The notes below the pieces were generated by a model, which was not told where the DNA came from, did not search any database, and saw only the letters and a program-made list of their open reading frames with translations. Shown in pieces: positions 7,246 through 13,256 of a stretch of 13,900 nucleotides of DNA. Where the stretch lies: positions 1-13,900 of the forward strand of contig JACPQI010000030.1 of the NCBI GenBank assembly GCA_016190545.1, read 5' to 3'. Each line of letters begins with the position of its first letter. The first letter of the stretch is position 1. A program made the translations under genes and the position numbers. The stretch is from Chloroflexota bacterium (GTDB lineage Bacteria > Chloroflexota > Dehalococcoidia > SHYB01 > JACPQI01).

Positions 7246-8154
7246 TTAGGCTTTCTTGCGGCGCGGCCCCACCACCTTCATGACGTGCTCGATGAAGGCC
7301 TGCTGCGCCGGCGAGTAGTAGCGCGAGCGGTTCCGCAACACGAAGAGCGGGCGCTTGCAGGGGGGCGCGTCCAGATGAACCTGCACCAAAGTCCCGGCGG
7401 CGATCTCCTGCTCCACAGCGAACTTGGAGATCATGCCTAACCCAAAGCCGGCTTGCACCGCCCGTTTGATGGCCTCGTGGCTGCCCAGGTCCATGACCGT
7501 CTCCGCTTTCACACCGAGCCTGGCTAAATAGGCCTCGCTGAGCTGGGCCGTGGCCGAGTCCGACTCCCGCTGCACGAAGGGCAACCGATTGAGCTGGATC
7601 GGCGGTACCCGCTTGCGGCCTGCCAGCTTGTGCGAGGGCGGCGCGATGATGACGATTTCATCGTCGAGGAGAGGGATGGTCTCCAGGACTTTGACGTTGG
7701 GCTTGTCGCCGACGAAGCCCAGGTGCACCTGCTTTTGCACCATCATCTCCACGATCTGATTCGTGTTGCCGATGGTGAGGCCCAGCGTGACCGACGGGTG
7801 CTGTCTCTTGAAGTCCCCCATGAGGCCGGGCAGCACGTATTCCCAGACGGTGCTGGCGCCCAGCTTAAGCAGGCCCGCCACGCCCCCTGCCACCGCCTCC
7901 ATCTCCGCCTCCATCTCCTCTATCGTCTCCTTCACCTTCCTGGCGTGGCCCAGCAGCGCGAGACCGGCCTCGGTCAGGGCCAGCCTGCGGCCCGTCCTGT
8001 CCAGCAACGGCGAGCCGATCATGTCCTCCAGCTCCTTGACCTGGCGCGAGACGGCCGGCTGGCTGACTTGGAGGCTCTCGGCGGCCCGGGAGAAGCTCTG
8101 GGACTCCGCCACGGCGATGAAGACGCTGAGCCGGTGGACGTTTTTCAGGTCCAT
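7246..8154 (-). CDS. LysR-type transcriptional regulator
   Basis: DNA-binding regulator of 302 residues, the normal LysR length. The N-terminal winged helix-turn-helix (about 1-60) has the signature FSRAAESLQVSQPAVSRQVKELE followed by LLDRTGRRLALTEAG, then a linker helix. The C-terminal part (about 90-295) is a type 2 periplasmic-binding-protein-like effector domain, with LKLGASTVWEYVLPGLM at its start. The start was set at ATG 8154 (MDLKNVHRL), where the family begins, rather than the frame opening at 8259; an AGGGGG element lies a few bases upstream in minus-strand sense. A palindrome with a candidate promoter sits just upstream, consistent with autoregulation. The effector is unknown. Targets could include the convergent hydrolase or genes across the upstream gap, but nothing in the sequence links them directly. 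Confidence 0.92.
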   Translation of the reverse strand: MDLKNVHRLSVFIAVAESQSFSRAAESLQVSQPAVSRQVKELEDMIGSPLLDRTGRRLALTEAGLALLGHARKVKETIEEMEAEMEAVAGGVAGLLKLGASTVWEYVLPGLMGDFKRQHPSVTLGLTIGNTNQIVEMMVQKQVHLGFVGDKPNVKVLETIPLLDDEIVIIAPPSHKLAGRKRVPPIQLNRLPFVQRESDSATAQLSEAYLARLGVKAETVMDLGSHEAIKRAVQAGFGLGMISKFAVEQEIAAGTLVQVHLDAPPCKRPLFVLRNRSRYYSPAQQAFIEHVMKVVGPRRKKA

Positions 8155-8173
8155 GGATAACGCCCCCTTTATA

Positions 8174-8206
8174 GTTTCGCTAACGAAACCAGCATCCGGC
8201 AGTATA
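8174..8206 (-). promoter_or_regulatory. LysR-gene promoter with palindromic candidate operator
   Basis: On the minus strand an extended -10 element TGCTATACT (the TATACT hexamer is AGTATA 8201-8206 on plus) lies about 50 bases before the regulator's ATG. Eleven bases downstream is the palindrome GTTTCGTTAGCGAAAC (8174-8189): 6-base arms around a 4-base centre, containing the T-N11-A form of LysR sites. Its position near the expected transcription start suits autorepression. No convincing -35 is seen at normal spacing; TTGTCA is about 20 bases upstream. Confidence 0.5.
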
Positions 8207-8502
8207 GCAACAAAGGAACGAGGCAGTGACAAGTTCATGCTGCGCCAAAAGCTTCTCATAGGGCTTGCATAAAGAAGCCTGATTTGAGGTCATGCCGTCG
8301 CTAAGTAGCCGGAGTAAAGGGCAGATACTGTGTCATTGCACCCTTATAGAGAACCCTCATCAGAAACCACCAACCTCCCTTGACACCATCTTTCCCTCCT
8401 CAAACGGAAGGCTTACCCCGTTCCACAAAAGCTTTGCAGGAGGCTTGGAATGCGTTAAGAGGCCTTGGCCTCTCCACTTTGGATACCCTATCTTCGTCAA
8501 AC

Positions 8503-8520
8503 TGTTACCAGAGTGTTACC
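8503..8520 (+). promoter_or_regulatory. Direct-repeat activator site resembling a Pho box
   Basis: TGTTACC occurs twice, at 8503-8509 and 8514-8520, with exactly 11 bases from start to start (one DNA turn). The second copy ends 9 bases before the -35 hexamer. Binding sites of PhoB/PhoP and other OmpR-family regulators are head-to-tail repeats of about this length and spacing next to -35. No third copy is convincing. The regulator identity is inferred only from architecture. Confidence 0.4.
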
Positions 8521-8529
8521 CTAGACATA

Positions 8530-8558
8530 TTGACATTGTCTTACTGCAGCCCCATATT
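8530..8558 (+). promoter_or_regulatory. Sigma70-type promoter of the secreted protein gene
   Basis: A perfect -35 TTGACA (8530-8535) is separated by 17 bases from CATATT (8553-8558), four of six matches to the -10 consensus. Transcription would start near 8565. A strong Shine-Dalgarno AAGGAGGAG (8580-8588) and a GTG start at 8591 follow, giving a short standard 5' UTR. Confidence 0.6.
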
Positions 8559-8590
8559 GGCCCGCTATTCTTTGTAAATAAGGAGGAGAA

Positions 8591-9757
8591 GTGCAAAAAG
8601 TCTTGACGTGGGCCGGGTATCGGGTTTGGCTATGCATCATGGTCGTGATGGCGGCCGCCCTGGTCCCAGGTTTTGGGCAGGTCGCGAGGGCCGCGAACGT
8701 GGTGGTCACATTCGATGATCCCGCTGGGGTCGGCGCCCCATTCGGAGGGGACTGGACTGAGAAGGGCGTGCGAGTGTGGACGGACGACGCGTTCAAGTTC
8801 GGCGTCGTCAACTGGTTCACCCCGGACGGACCCGACAAGGAGATTAACCTGGGCAACAACGGGAAGATCATCAAGGTTGCCAAGGTGGACAACTCGCCGT
8901 TCACGCTGGTCAGCTTCTGGTCTGCCGGTCTGGGGCCAACCCAGGTGCGCGTGCGGGGGTACGACGCGTCCAACGTTCAGGTCGCCTCGTATATCTACCT
9001 CGACGTCGTGGCAGGCATCGTCGTCACCCTGCCCGGGACCTTCAGCAACGTCAGCCGGGTGGAGTTCCAATCAAACAACGCGGGCGGTGGGGCCAATAAC
9101 CACATGTTGGATGACATCACCCTGTTGGGGACGTCAGACACCACACCGCCGGTAGTGACCGCGCCCGCGCCTCTCACCGTGGAGTGCAACACCACAGGTG
9201 GCGTCTCCACGAGCGACCCGGCGATTCAGGCGTGGCTGGCTTCGGCGAGCGCAACCGATGACGTAGACGGCTCATTGGCCGTCAGCAACGACCTGGCCCC
9301 TGGACTCTGTGCGGTCGGCACAACCAGGACGGTCACATTCAGCGCCACCGATGCCGCAGGCAATACAGGGAGCGCCACGTCCACGATCACGGTGGCGGAT
9401 ACCGTCGCTCCTTCGATCAGCAGCGCGTCAGCGAGCAAGGATGTCCTGTGGCCGGCGAATCACAAGATGCAACCGGTGACAATCGCAGTAAATGCGTCGG
9501 ACCTGTGCGACCCATCTGTGTCGTGCGCCATCACTTCTGTGAGCAGCAACGAGCCCGAAAACGGCCTGGGCGACGGCGATACTGCACCTGATTGGGTGAT
9601 TACCGGCGCCCTGACGGCAGAGTTGCGAGCAGAGCGCTCTGGCACAGGCACAGGACGTGTCTACACCATCACCGTGACCTGCACCGACGACTCAGGGAAT
9701 TCCGCTACCAAGACCGTTCAGGTCACAGTGCCGCATTCCATGGGCAATGGTGGGTAG
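8591..9757 (+). CDS. Secreted modular beta-sandwich protein with HYR-like repeat
   Basis: Exported protein of 388 residues with no recognised catalytic site. Residues 1-34 form a signal peptide with a hydrophobic core (WLCIMVVMAAALV) and an ARA cleavage site before AN. Residues about 36-180 look like a jelly-roll domain of the kind found in secreted and surface proteins (VVVTFDDPAG, HMLDDITLLG at the end). Residues about 185-275 are a HYR/Ig-like module (TPPVVTAPAPLTVECN, VTFSATDAAGNTGSATSTI). Residues about 276-380 hold a known secreted-protein module, seen in LWPANHKMQPVTI, SNEPENGLGDGDTAPDW and YTITVTCTDDSGN. The GTG start has a very strong Shine-Dalgarno. The protein ends shortly after VPHSMGNGG, without a membrane anchor or sorting signal, so it is probably released or bound by protein contacts. 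Paired cysteines fit an oxidising compartment. It stands alone, between its own promoter and a terminator. Confidence 0.8.
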   Translation: MQKVLTWAGYRVWLCIMVVMAAALVPGFGQVARAANVVVTFDDPAGVGAPFGGDWTEKGVRVWTDDAFKFGVVNWFTPDGPDKEINLGNNGKIIKVAKVDNSPFTLVSFWSAGLGPTQVRVRGYDASNVQVASYIYLDVVAGIVVTLPGTFSNVSRVEFQSNNAGGGANNHMLDDITLLGTSDTTPPVVTAPAPLTVECNTTGGVSTSDPAIQAWLASASATDDVDGSLAVSNDLAPGLCAVGTTRTVTFSATDAAGNTGSATSTITVADTVAPSISSASASKDVLWPANHKMQPVTIAVNASDLCDPSVSCAITSVSSNEPENGLGDGDTAPDWVITGALTAELRAERSGTGTGRVYTITVTCTDDSGNSATKTVQVTVPHSMGNGG

Positions 9758-9784
9758 CGGATCAGACTTCTGAGAGATTAGGCC

Positions 9785-9823
9785 AAACACGGGTGGTGCG
9801 TCCGCACCACCCGTGTTTGCTTT
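9785..9823 (+). terminator. Rho-independent terminator after the secreted protein
   Basis: Perfect 16-base inverted repeat AAACACGGGTGGTGCG (9785-9800) and its complement (9803-9818) around a 2-base centre, followed by GCTTT. It lies 28 bases after the stop codon. The A-rich left arm and T-rich right arm would allow it to work in both directions, but the next plus-strand gene is about 200 bases away. Confidence 0.85.
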
Positions 9824-9956
9824 CAAGGCGGAGGGCCCCCGTGGTTTAAAAGTCTACAGCGACCTTGTCCAGACCACGTGCCTCCGAATGGGAGTGAGGC
9901 TGGGGCGGTTGTGCCACAGGGGTGTTTTACCACACGGCTGCTGGCAGCTCGTTCGC

Positions 9957-9985
9957 CTGACATCCTCGATCCGCTTTCGTTTTAT
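9957..9985 (+). promoter_or_regulatory. Weak candidate promoter for the DUF5666-like gene
   Basis: CTGACA (9957-9962) is followed after 17 bases by TTTTAT (9980-9985), five and four of six consensus matches. TATCAT at 9983-9988 is an alternative -10 but with a 20-base spacer. The terminator upstream means a promoter is needed somewhere in 9819-10010. The rest of that gap shows nothing else convincing. Confidence 0.35.
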
Positions 9986-10016
9986 CATCGAGATGTACCT
10001 GCAGGGAGGCAAGAAC

Positions 10017-10766
10017 ATGCTCAGACGGTACTTTGTTGGGGCGGTCTTTGCCGCTCTCATCGCAATGGCGTTTATCGGATGCGAGGGGACGGCTGGCGCC
10101 CAGTATGACGGCATTCTCCAGAACGTTGACACCATCTCCGGAGAGGTCACTGTCAAACTCAAGGATGGAAGCATTATCAAGTTCAACTTGAAGAATGCGA
10201 CTGTTGAAACCCTTCGCGCAGCCCTTGGGACCGCATCGCTGGAAGCCGGGAGCCAGGTGACCATTGAAGTTGACAATGACCAGCAGGTCCGAAAGGTAAA
10301 GGCTCGCCATGCTGAGGTCGAGGGCGTTATTAAAAGCTTGGACGCCGCGAAAAAAACGCTGACAGTCACCGCAGAGGAGAATGGCGACATCACACTGGAA
10401 GTCACCGCTGAAACCGAGATCCAGATGGAAGATGAGGGACAGGCTGCTTTCGCTGACCTCCGTGTGGGACAAGAGGTAGAAGTCAAATACGACGTGGAAA
10501 CCAAGGACGCCCTGAAGATCGAGGTCGAGGAAGAGGAGGATAACGAAGCCGAGGTTGAGGGCGTCATTACATCCGTCAACGAGTCTGCCAAGACAATCAC
10601 AATCCGTGGCAGCAATGGCGTCGAGACCAGCTACCGGCTTACAGCGTCCACCACTCTGGAGCTTCATGGAGCGCAGACCTTCGAAGGCTTGAAGACCGGT
10701 ATGCGGGTAAAGGCGAAAGTAAGTCGCACCGACAACGAGCTCCTCAAGCTCGAGCTCGAAGACTAG
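10017..10766 (+). CDS. Exported protein with three DUF5666-like repeats
   Basis: Predicted exported protein of 249 residues and unknown function. The N-terminus MLRRYFVGAVFAALIAMAFIGC is a signal sequence. Cys22 after FIG could be lipidated, although Phe is unusual at that lipobox position; AGA before Gln29 is an alternative signal peptidase I site. The mature part is three copies of a beta-rich unit of about 70 residues (about 29-97, 98-172, 174-249). The second and third begin AEVEGVI and each unit carries a DG/NG turn and a GxxVxxxV strand near its end, as in DUF5666 domains. The second repeat ends in a run of Glu and Asp (EVEEEEDNEAEVEG). The ATG at 10017 has GGGAGG 7 bases upstream; an in-frame ATG at 9993 would precede the signal with MYLQGGKN and lacks such a site. 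Acidic residues and more A and T in the codons set it apart from the cobalamin genes. Confidence 0.78.
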   Translation: MLRRYFVGAVFAALIAMAFIGCEGTAGAQYDGILQNVDTISGEVTVKLKDGSIIKFNLKNATVETLRAALGTASLEAGSQVTIEVDNDQQVRKVKARHAEVEGVIKSLDAAKKTLTVTAEENGDITLEVTAETEIQMEDEGQAAFADLRVGQEVEVKYDVETKDALKIEVEEEEDNEAEVEGVITSVNESAKTITIRGSNGVETSYRLTASTTLELHGAQTFEGLKTGMRVKAKVSRTDNELLKLELED

Positions 10767-10798
10767 AACGTGCCAATGTGCACCTAGATGGAGGAACG

Positions 10799-11086
10799 AT
10801 GAACCACAAACAACGCCACGAAGAGCGCCGGATGGACTTTTACGTACTGCCCCTCGTCGGGGGCGCTATCGTGGGCTTCGTAGTTGCTGAATGGATCGGA
10901 GCCAGCGGGATACTAGGCCTCCTCGTTGGCGTCTTCGCTGTCGACTCCTTCTGCGGCCTGCGGGGAATGCACAGGTTCGTTGAAGAGACGGAGCATCTCG
11001 TTCAACGGGCGCGAAACGCGAGGGGTAGGCGGAAAGAGCAGCAACTCGCAAGAGAGATGCATAACGCAAACAGTTCATCCAGATAG
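10799..11086 (+). CDS. Small glycine-rich membrane protein
   Basis: Unrecognised 95-residue protein. A basic N-terminus (KQRHEERR) is followed by a hydrophobic, glycine-spaced stretch at residues 14-54 (LVGGAIVGFVVAEWIG, then GILGLLVGVFAV), long enough for a tight two-pass hairpin and similar to glycine-zipper membrane segments. The remainder (about 55-95) is highly charged and probably an amphipathic helix in the cytoplasm (ETEHLVQRARNARGRRKEQ). The start at ATG 10799 follows GGAGG (10790-10794); an in-frame GTG at 10778 adds seven residues. It begins 32 bases after the DUF5666-like gene, so the two are probably co-transcribed. A role at the membrane is inferred only from composition. Confidence 0.65.
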   Translation: MNHKQRHEERRMDFYVLPLVGGAIVGFVVAEWIGASGILGLLVGVFAVDSFCGLRGMHRFVEETEHLVQRARNARGRRKEQQLAREMHNANSSSR

Positions 11087-11090
11087 TTCC

Positions 11091-11178
11091 CTCATGCAGA
11101 ACCACGGCTGACTCTCGTGCTCCGCCTGTACTGAATTCAGCGAAAAGCTATTTCAGTGACCCTCAGGTCCTGCATGAG
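11091..11178. repeat. Nested imperfect inverted repeat
   Basis: CTCATGCAG (11091-11099) is matched by CTGCATGAG (11170-11178); allowing one G-T type pair the arms extend to 13 bases. Inside lies a second stem, ACTGAA (11130-11135) with TTCAGT (11152-11157), enclosing AGC/GCT around GAAAA. The perfect palindrome CTGAATTCAG is at 11131-11140. There is no T-run for a standard terminator. It could be a 3'-end structure of the upstream transcript or the relic of a small mobile element. Confidence 0.5.
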
Positions 11179-11309
11179 CAGCGAGGCGGGACATGATTGG
11201 GGCCTGCTTTTCTTCCGGGGCAATCGTTGGGGGCGTCTGGACACAGGGCTGGCAACACCGTCGCATCGCGCCAGCGCACAAGCTACTGCAGCACGCCGTC
11301 CTGCACTAG

Positions 11310-11745
11310 GTGTTTGGCACCTGGGCTGACCACGACAACGGGAGTTGGCTGGCGCCCCAGACTCTGGAAGAGCGCGGTATACGACTTAAGACCCACGAGG
11401 ACGCGGTCTGGGCACAGGTGGAGTTGTACGCCGGTACCCAGTCCACCAGCCGCTGCTACTTCCCCACACCCAAGCCCCAGGAGTATGTGCAGCGGGCCAG
11501 GGACTACAAGGCGGACGGCCTTATCATGCACAAGGACATGGGTACCAGGGGCTACCGCATCGGCTTCCAGGAGTGTAAGCTGGCCCTGGTAAAGGAACAT
11601 ATTCCCACCTGCGTCTACGTCGCTTCCCAGGCGGACCCCAGGGAGTACAATCCTGCTGAAGTCCGCAAGACCCTGGGAGGGTTCGTGGAGAGCTTCGGTC
11701 TAGTGAAGCTGTTCGATCTCCCCGACGCGATGGTGGAAGGCGGCG
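11310..11745 (+). pseudogene. 2-hydroxyacyl-CoA dehydratase-like (HgdB/FldC/BcrB family) fragment
   Basis: Only the C-terminal part of a protein resembling the 2-hydroxyacyl-CoA dehydratase / benzoyl-CoA reductase subunit family can be seen, about 145 residues against a usual 380-430. Recognisable stretches are ADGLIMHKDMGTRGYRIGFQECKLAL, where the family normally has a cysteine-containing GCR-type motif, and VASQADPREYNPAEVRKTLGGFVESF, which matches the family's end. A TAG at 11307-11309 closes the frame upstream, and the sequence back to ATG 11193 in the same frame shows no convincing family match. Downstream the frame runs into the next gene without a sensible end (to 11939). Loss of the iron-sulfur ligand cysteine and of the N-terminal domain argues against activity. 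The fit to the family is by eye, so moderate confidence. Confidence 0.55.
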
Positions 11746-12697
11746 ATGACGACGAGAAAGAACCCGCTCCACGACATAACTGTCGTCGAATGGTGCGAGG
11801 GCATCAGCGGTCCCTATTGTGGAAAACTCTTCGCCGACCTGGGCGCCACGGTCATCAAGATCGAGCCGCGCGGCGGCGACTGGACGCGGCGGCGCAGCCC
11901 TTTTCTCGGCGGAGAGCCGCACCCGGAGAGCGGCGCTGAGCGGCTACGGGGACATGACCGGCTACCCTGACGAGCCGCCCACCGAAGGCCGGGGCCCCGC
12001 TGATATGTACAACGCCGTCACCGTGGCCTTCGCCCTCCTCACCGCCGTCTGGCAGCAGCGGCGCGCCGGGCAGGGCCGCTTCATCGATATGTCGGGCCGC
12101 GAAGCCCTGGCCTGCCTGCTGGGCGATGCCCTCCAGGAAAGCGCAGCCAACGGCGCCCATCCCACGCGGCAGGGCAACCGGGACGCCTATATGGCGCCCC
12201 ACAACTGCTATCCCTGCCAGGGCCAGAACCAGTGGATCAGTATCGCGGTGGCGACGGAAGACGAATGGCGGGCTCTGTGCGGCGCCATGGGGCAGCCGGA
12301 TCTCGCTGATGACTCCCGCTTCCGCAACGCCCCGTCACGCTGCGCCAACGTGGAAGCGCTGGACCCCATCGTCGGCGCGTGGACCGCCCAGCGGGGGCCT
12401 CAGGAAGCCATGAACCTGCTGCAAGCGGTGGGCGTGGCAGCCGTGCCCACCTTCAGCGCCGAGGGCCTTTTCGCCGACCCCCACGTGGTGGAGCGCGAGG
12501 CTTTCCAGACCGTCAGCCACCCCAAGCTCGGCGATGTCTTCATCGTGGGCAGCCCGTGGCGACTCTCACGCACGCCGCCGCGCATCACCCGTCACGCCCC
12601 CCTGTTCGGCCAGGACACCCACTACGTCATCGGCGAGGTCTTGGGCTTGGGCAGCGACGAAATCGAGCGGCTGGAGGCGGACAAGGTCTTGTGGTAA
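11746..12697 (+). pseudogene. CaiB/BaiF type III CoA-transferase, internally deleted and frameshifted
   Basis: Family III CoA-transferases move CoA between carboxylic acids. The first part, from ATG 11746 with GGAAGG 5 bases upstream, reads ITVVEWCEGISGPYCGKLFADL and GATVIKIEPRGGDWTRR, a normal N-terminus of about 64 residues. The rest continues in another frame from about 11936 with ALSGYGDMTGYPDEPP, which belongs near residue 140-160 of the family, and runs intact to TAA 12697 (QQRRAGQGRFIDMSGREAL, then PHVVEREAFQTV). About 80-100 codons are missing and the frame shifts at the joint near 11935-11945. The likely catalytic Asp is kept in GRGPADMYNA. A restart inside could make only a C-terminal piece. 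Together with the dehydratase fragment it looks like a decayed Had/Fld-type acid-activation and dehydration module. An assembly error at the joint is the other explanation. Confidence 0.75.
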
Positions 12698-12711
12698 GGA
12701 GCAGGGACAGC

Positions 12712-12951
12712 TCAGAAAGCCTCTTGACACCCCCAGGCGACGCACAACACCTGTAAGACACTTTCACTGTCCTCCGGAAACGTCAACTTGCAGGCCTTCT
12801 CGCAGCCTGGGCAGGTGAGGCCAACCAGGACCGCGTCAGAGACGAAGCCATGCTCGTCACCGAAACGGTCCAGCGCTGCGATGAGACTGCGCCGAAAAGC
12901 CTCGCGATTGAATGGCGACATTGGGCCGACACCCGCCCTTGACCTTGTCAT
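12712..12951 (-). CDS. Small hypothetical protein with CxxC motif
   Basis: Unrecognised ORF of 79 residues (69 if ATG 12921 is used), convergent with the CoA-transferase remnant and 14 bases from its stop. The sequence has a helical, charged first half (SPFNREAFRRSLIAALDRFG) and a second half with cysteines in CPGCEKAC and a later VLCVAWGC, four in an order that could form a small zinc- or disulfide-stabilised unit. The frame stays open upstream to 13179 only because it crosses the hairpin repeats, so that part is not counted. Ribosome-binding sites are weak for both starts: GGGGTGA about 10 bases before 12951, none for 12921. Coding status is uncertain. Confidence 0.42.
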   Translation of the reverse strand: MTRSRAGVGPMSPFNREAFRRSLIAALDRFGDEHGFVSDAVLVGLTCPGCEKACKLTFPEDSESVLQVLCVAWGCQEAF

Positions 12952-12981
12952 CCCTTTATCAGTCACCCCTATGCCTCGGAA

Positions 12982-13109
12982 CTCACCCCGAAATTCTGTC
13001 TTGGGAGAGTGCCCCGATACCATCGGGGCCAGGGGGATGGGGGTGTCCCCCATTCCCCTTTCTCTTCCCCCGCTCCCTTGGCAAAGGAGCGGGGGACACA
13101 GGGGGTGAG
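12982..13109. repeat. MITE-like element of three tandem hairpins with terminal inverted repeats
   Basis: CTCACCCC (12982-12989) and GGGGTGAG (13102-13109) bound a 128-base block. Inside are three stem-loops in a row. The first is GCCCCGAT/ATCGGGGC with a 3-base loop (13011-13029). The second has 13-base arms, AGGGGGATGGGGG with CCCCCATTCCCCT, a 3-base loop and one G-T pair (13031-13059). The third has 13-base arms, CCCCCGCTCCCTT with AAAGGAGCGGGGG, a 3-base loop and one mismatch (13067-13095). It lies between genes, has no coding content, and resembles dispersed REP or MITE-type repeats. Other copies cannot be checked here. Confidence 0.6.
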
Positions 13110-13113
13110 GGTT

Positions 13114-13180
13114 TCCAGACAGCTTCTGGAGACGAAATGAGTGAAAGGGCGCGTGACAGGACGCCGAAAATGTGTACAAT
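13114..13180 (+). promoter_or_regulatory. Promoter and possible operator of the sulfatase-fold gene
   Basis: GTGACA (13153-13158) and TACAAT (13175-13180) match the sigma70 consensus at five of six positions each, with a 16-base spacer. Transcription would begin near 13187. Upstream, TCCAGA-CAGCT-TCTGGA (13114-13130) is a 6-base inverted repeat with a 5-base centre, placed 22 bases before the -35, where an activator could bind. Confidence 0.55.
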
Positions 13181-13193
13181 GAGGTCTCCTCAA

Positions 13194-13223
13194 GCGACTG
13201 CCGGTCTTTATGCGGGCAGTCGC
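13194..13223 (+). promoter_or_regulatory. 5'-UTR stem-loop before the sulfatase-fold gene
   Basis: GCGACTGCC (13194-13202) and GGCAGTCGC (13215-13223) form a perfect 9-base stem with a 12-base loop. It lies a few bases after the predicted transcription start and 34 bases before the ATG, leaving the Shine-Dalgarno AAGGAG (13244-13249) free. It could stabilise the 5' end of the message. No known riboswitch is recognised. Confidence 0.5.
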
Positions 13224-13256
13224 AAGGACGAAGAGAGACATAGAAGGAGCGCAGCC

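Larger units (their letters stand above)
8155..8590. other. Gene-poor intergenic stretch between LysR gene and secreted protein
   Basis: About 430 bases with visibly more A and T than the cobalamin genes. It contains the minus-strand regulator promoter and operator at the left, and a plus-strand promoter with a direct-repeat activator-like site at the right. An open frame at 8292-8606 has no recognisable protein character and runs through the promoter, so it is not called. A compact palindrome AGAGGCCTTGGCCTCT lies at 8458-8473. No cobalamin riboswitch B12-box sequence or tRNA-like fold was seen in the middle. Confidence 0.6.

Noticed and set aside
7237..7247. Shared terminator between the convergent hydrolase and LysR gene
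   Set aside because: Only the 8-base palindrome AACCGGTT is present between the stops; there is no stable stem or T-run.
8155..8590. Cobalamin riboswitch
   Set aside because: Considered because of the B12 operon nearby, but no B12-box sequence was found and the downstream gene is unrelated to cobalamin.
8292..8606. Open frame of 104 codons in the gene-free stretch
   Set aside because: It overlaps the promoter, the ribosome-binding site and the start of the secreted protein gene, has no Shine-Dalgarno, and its translation has no domain-like pattern.
11193..11309. N-terminal part of the dehydratase-like gene before the TAG
   Set aside because: The in-frame sequence from ATG 11193 to TAG 11307 shows no convincing family motif, so it was not added to the pseudogene.
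12952..13179. N-terminal extension of the small minus-strand ORF
   Set aside because: It is read through the G- and C-run hairpins, giving low-complexity Pro/Gly sequence, so it is repeat DNA and not protein.
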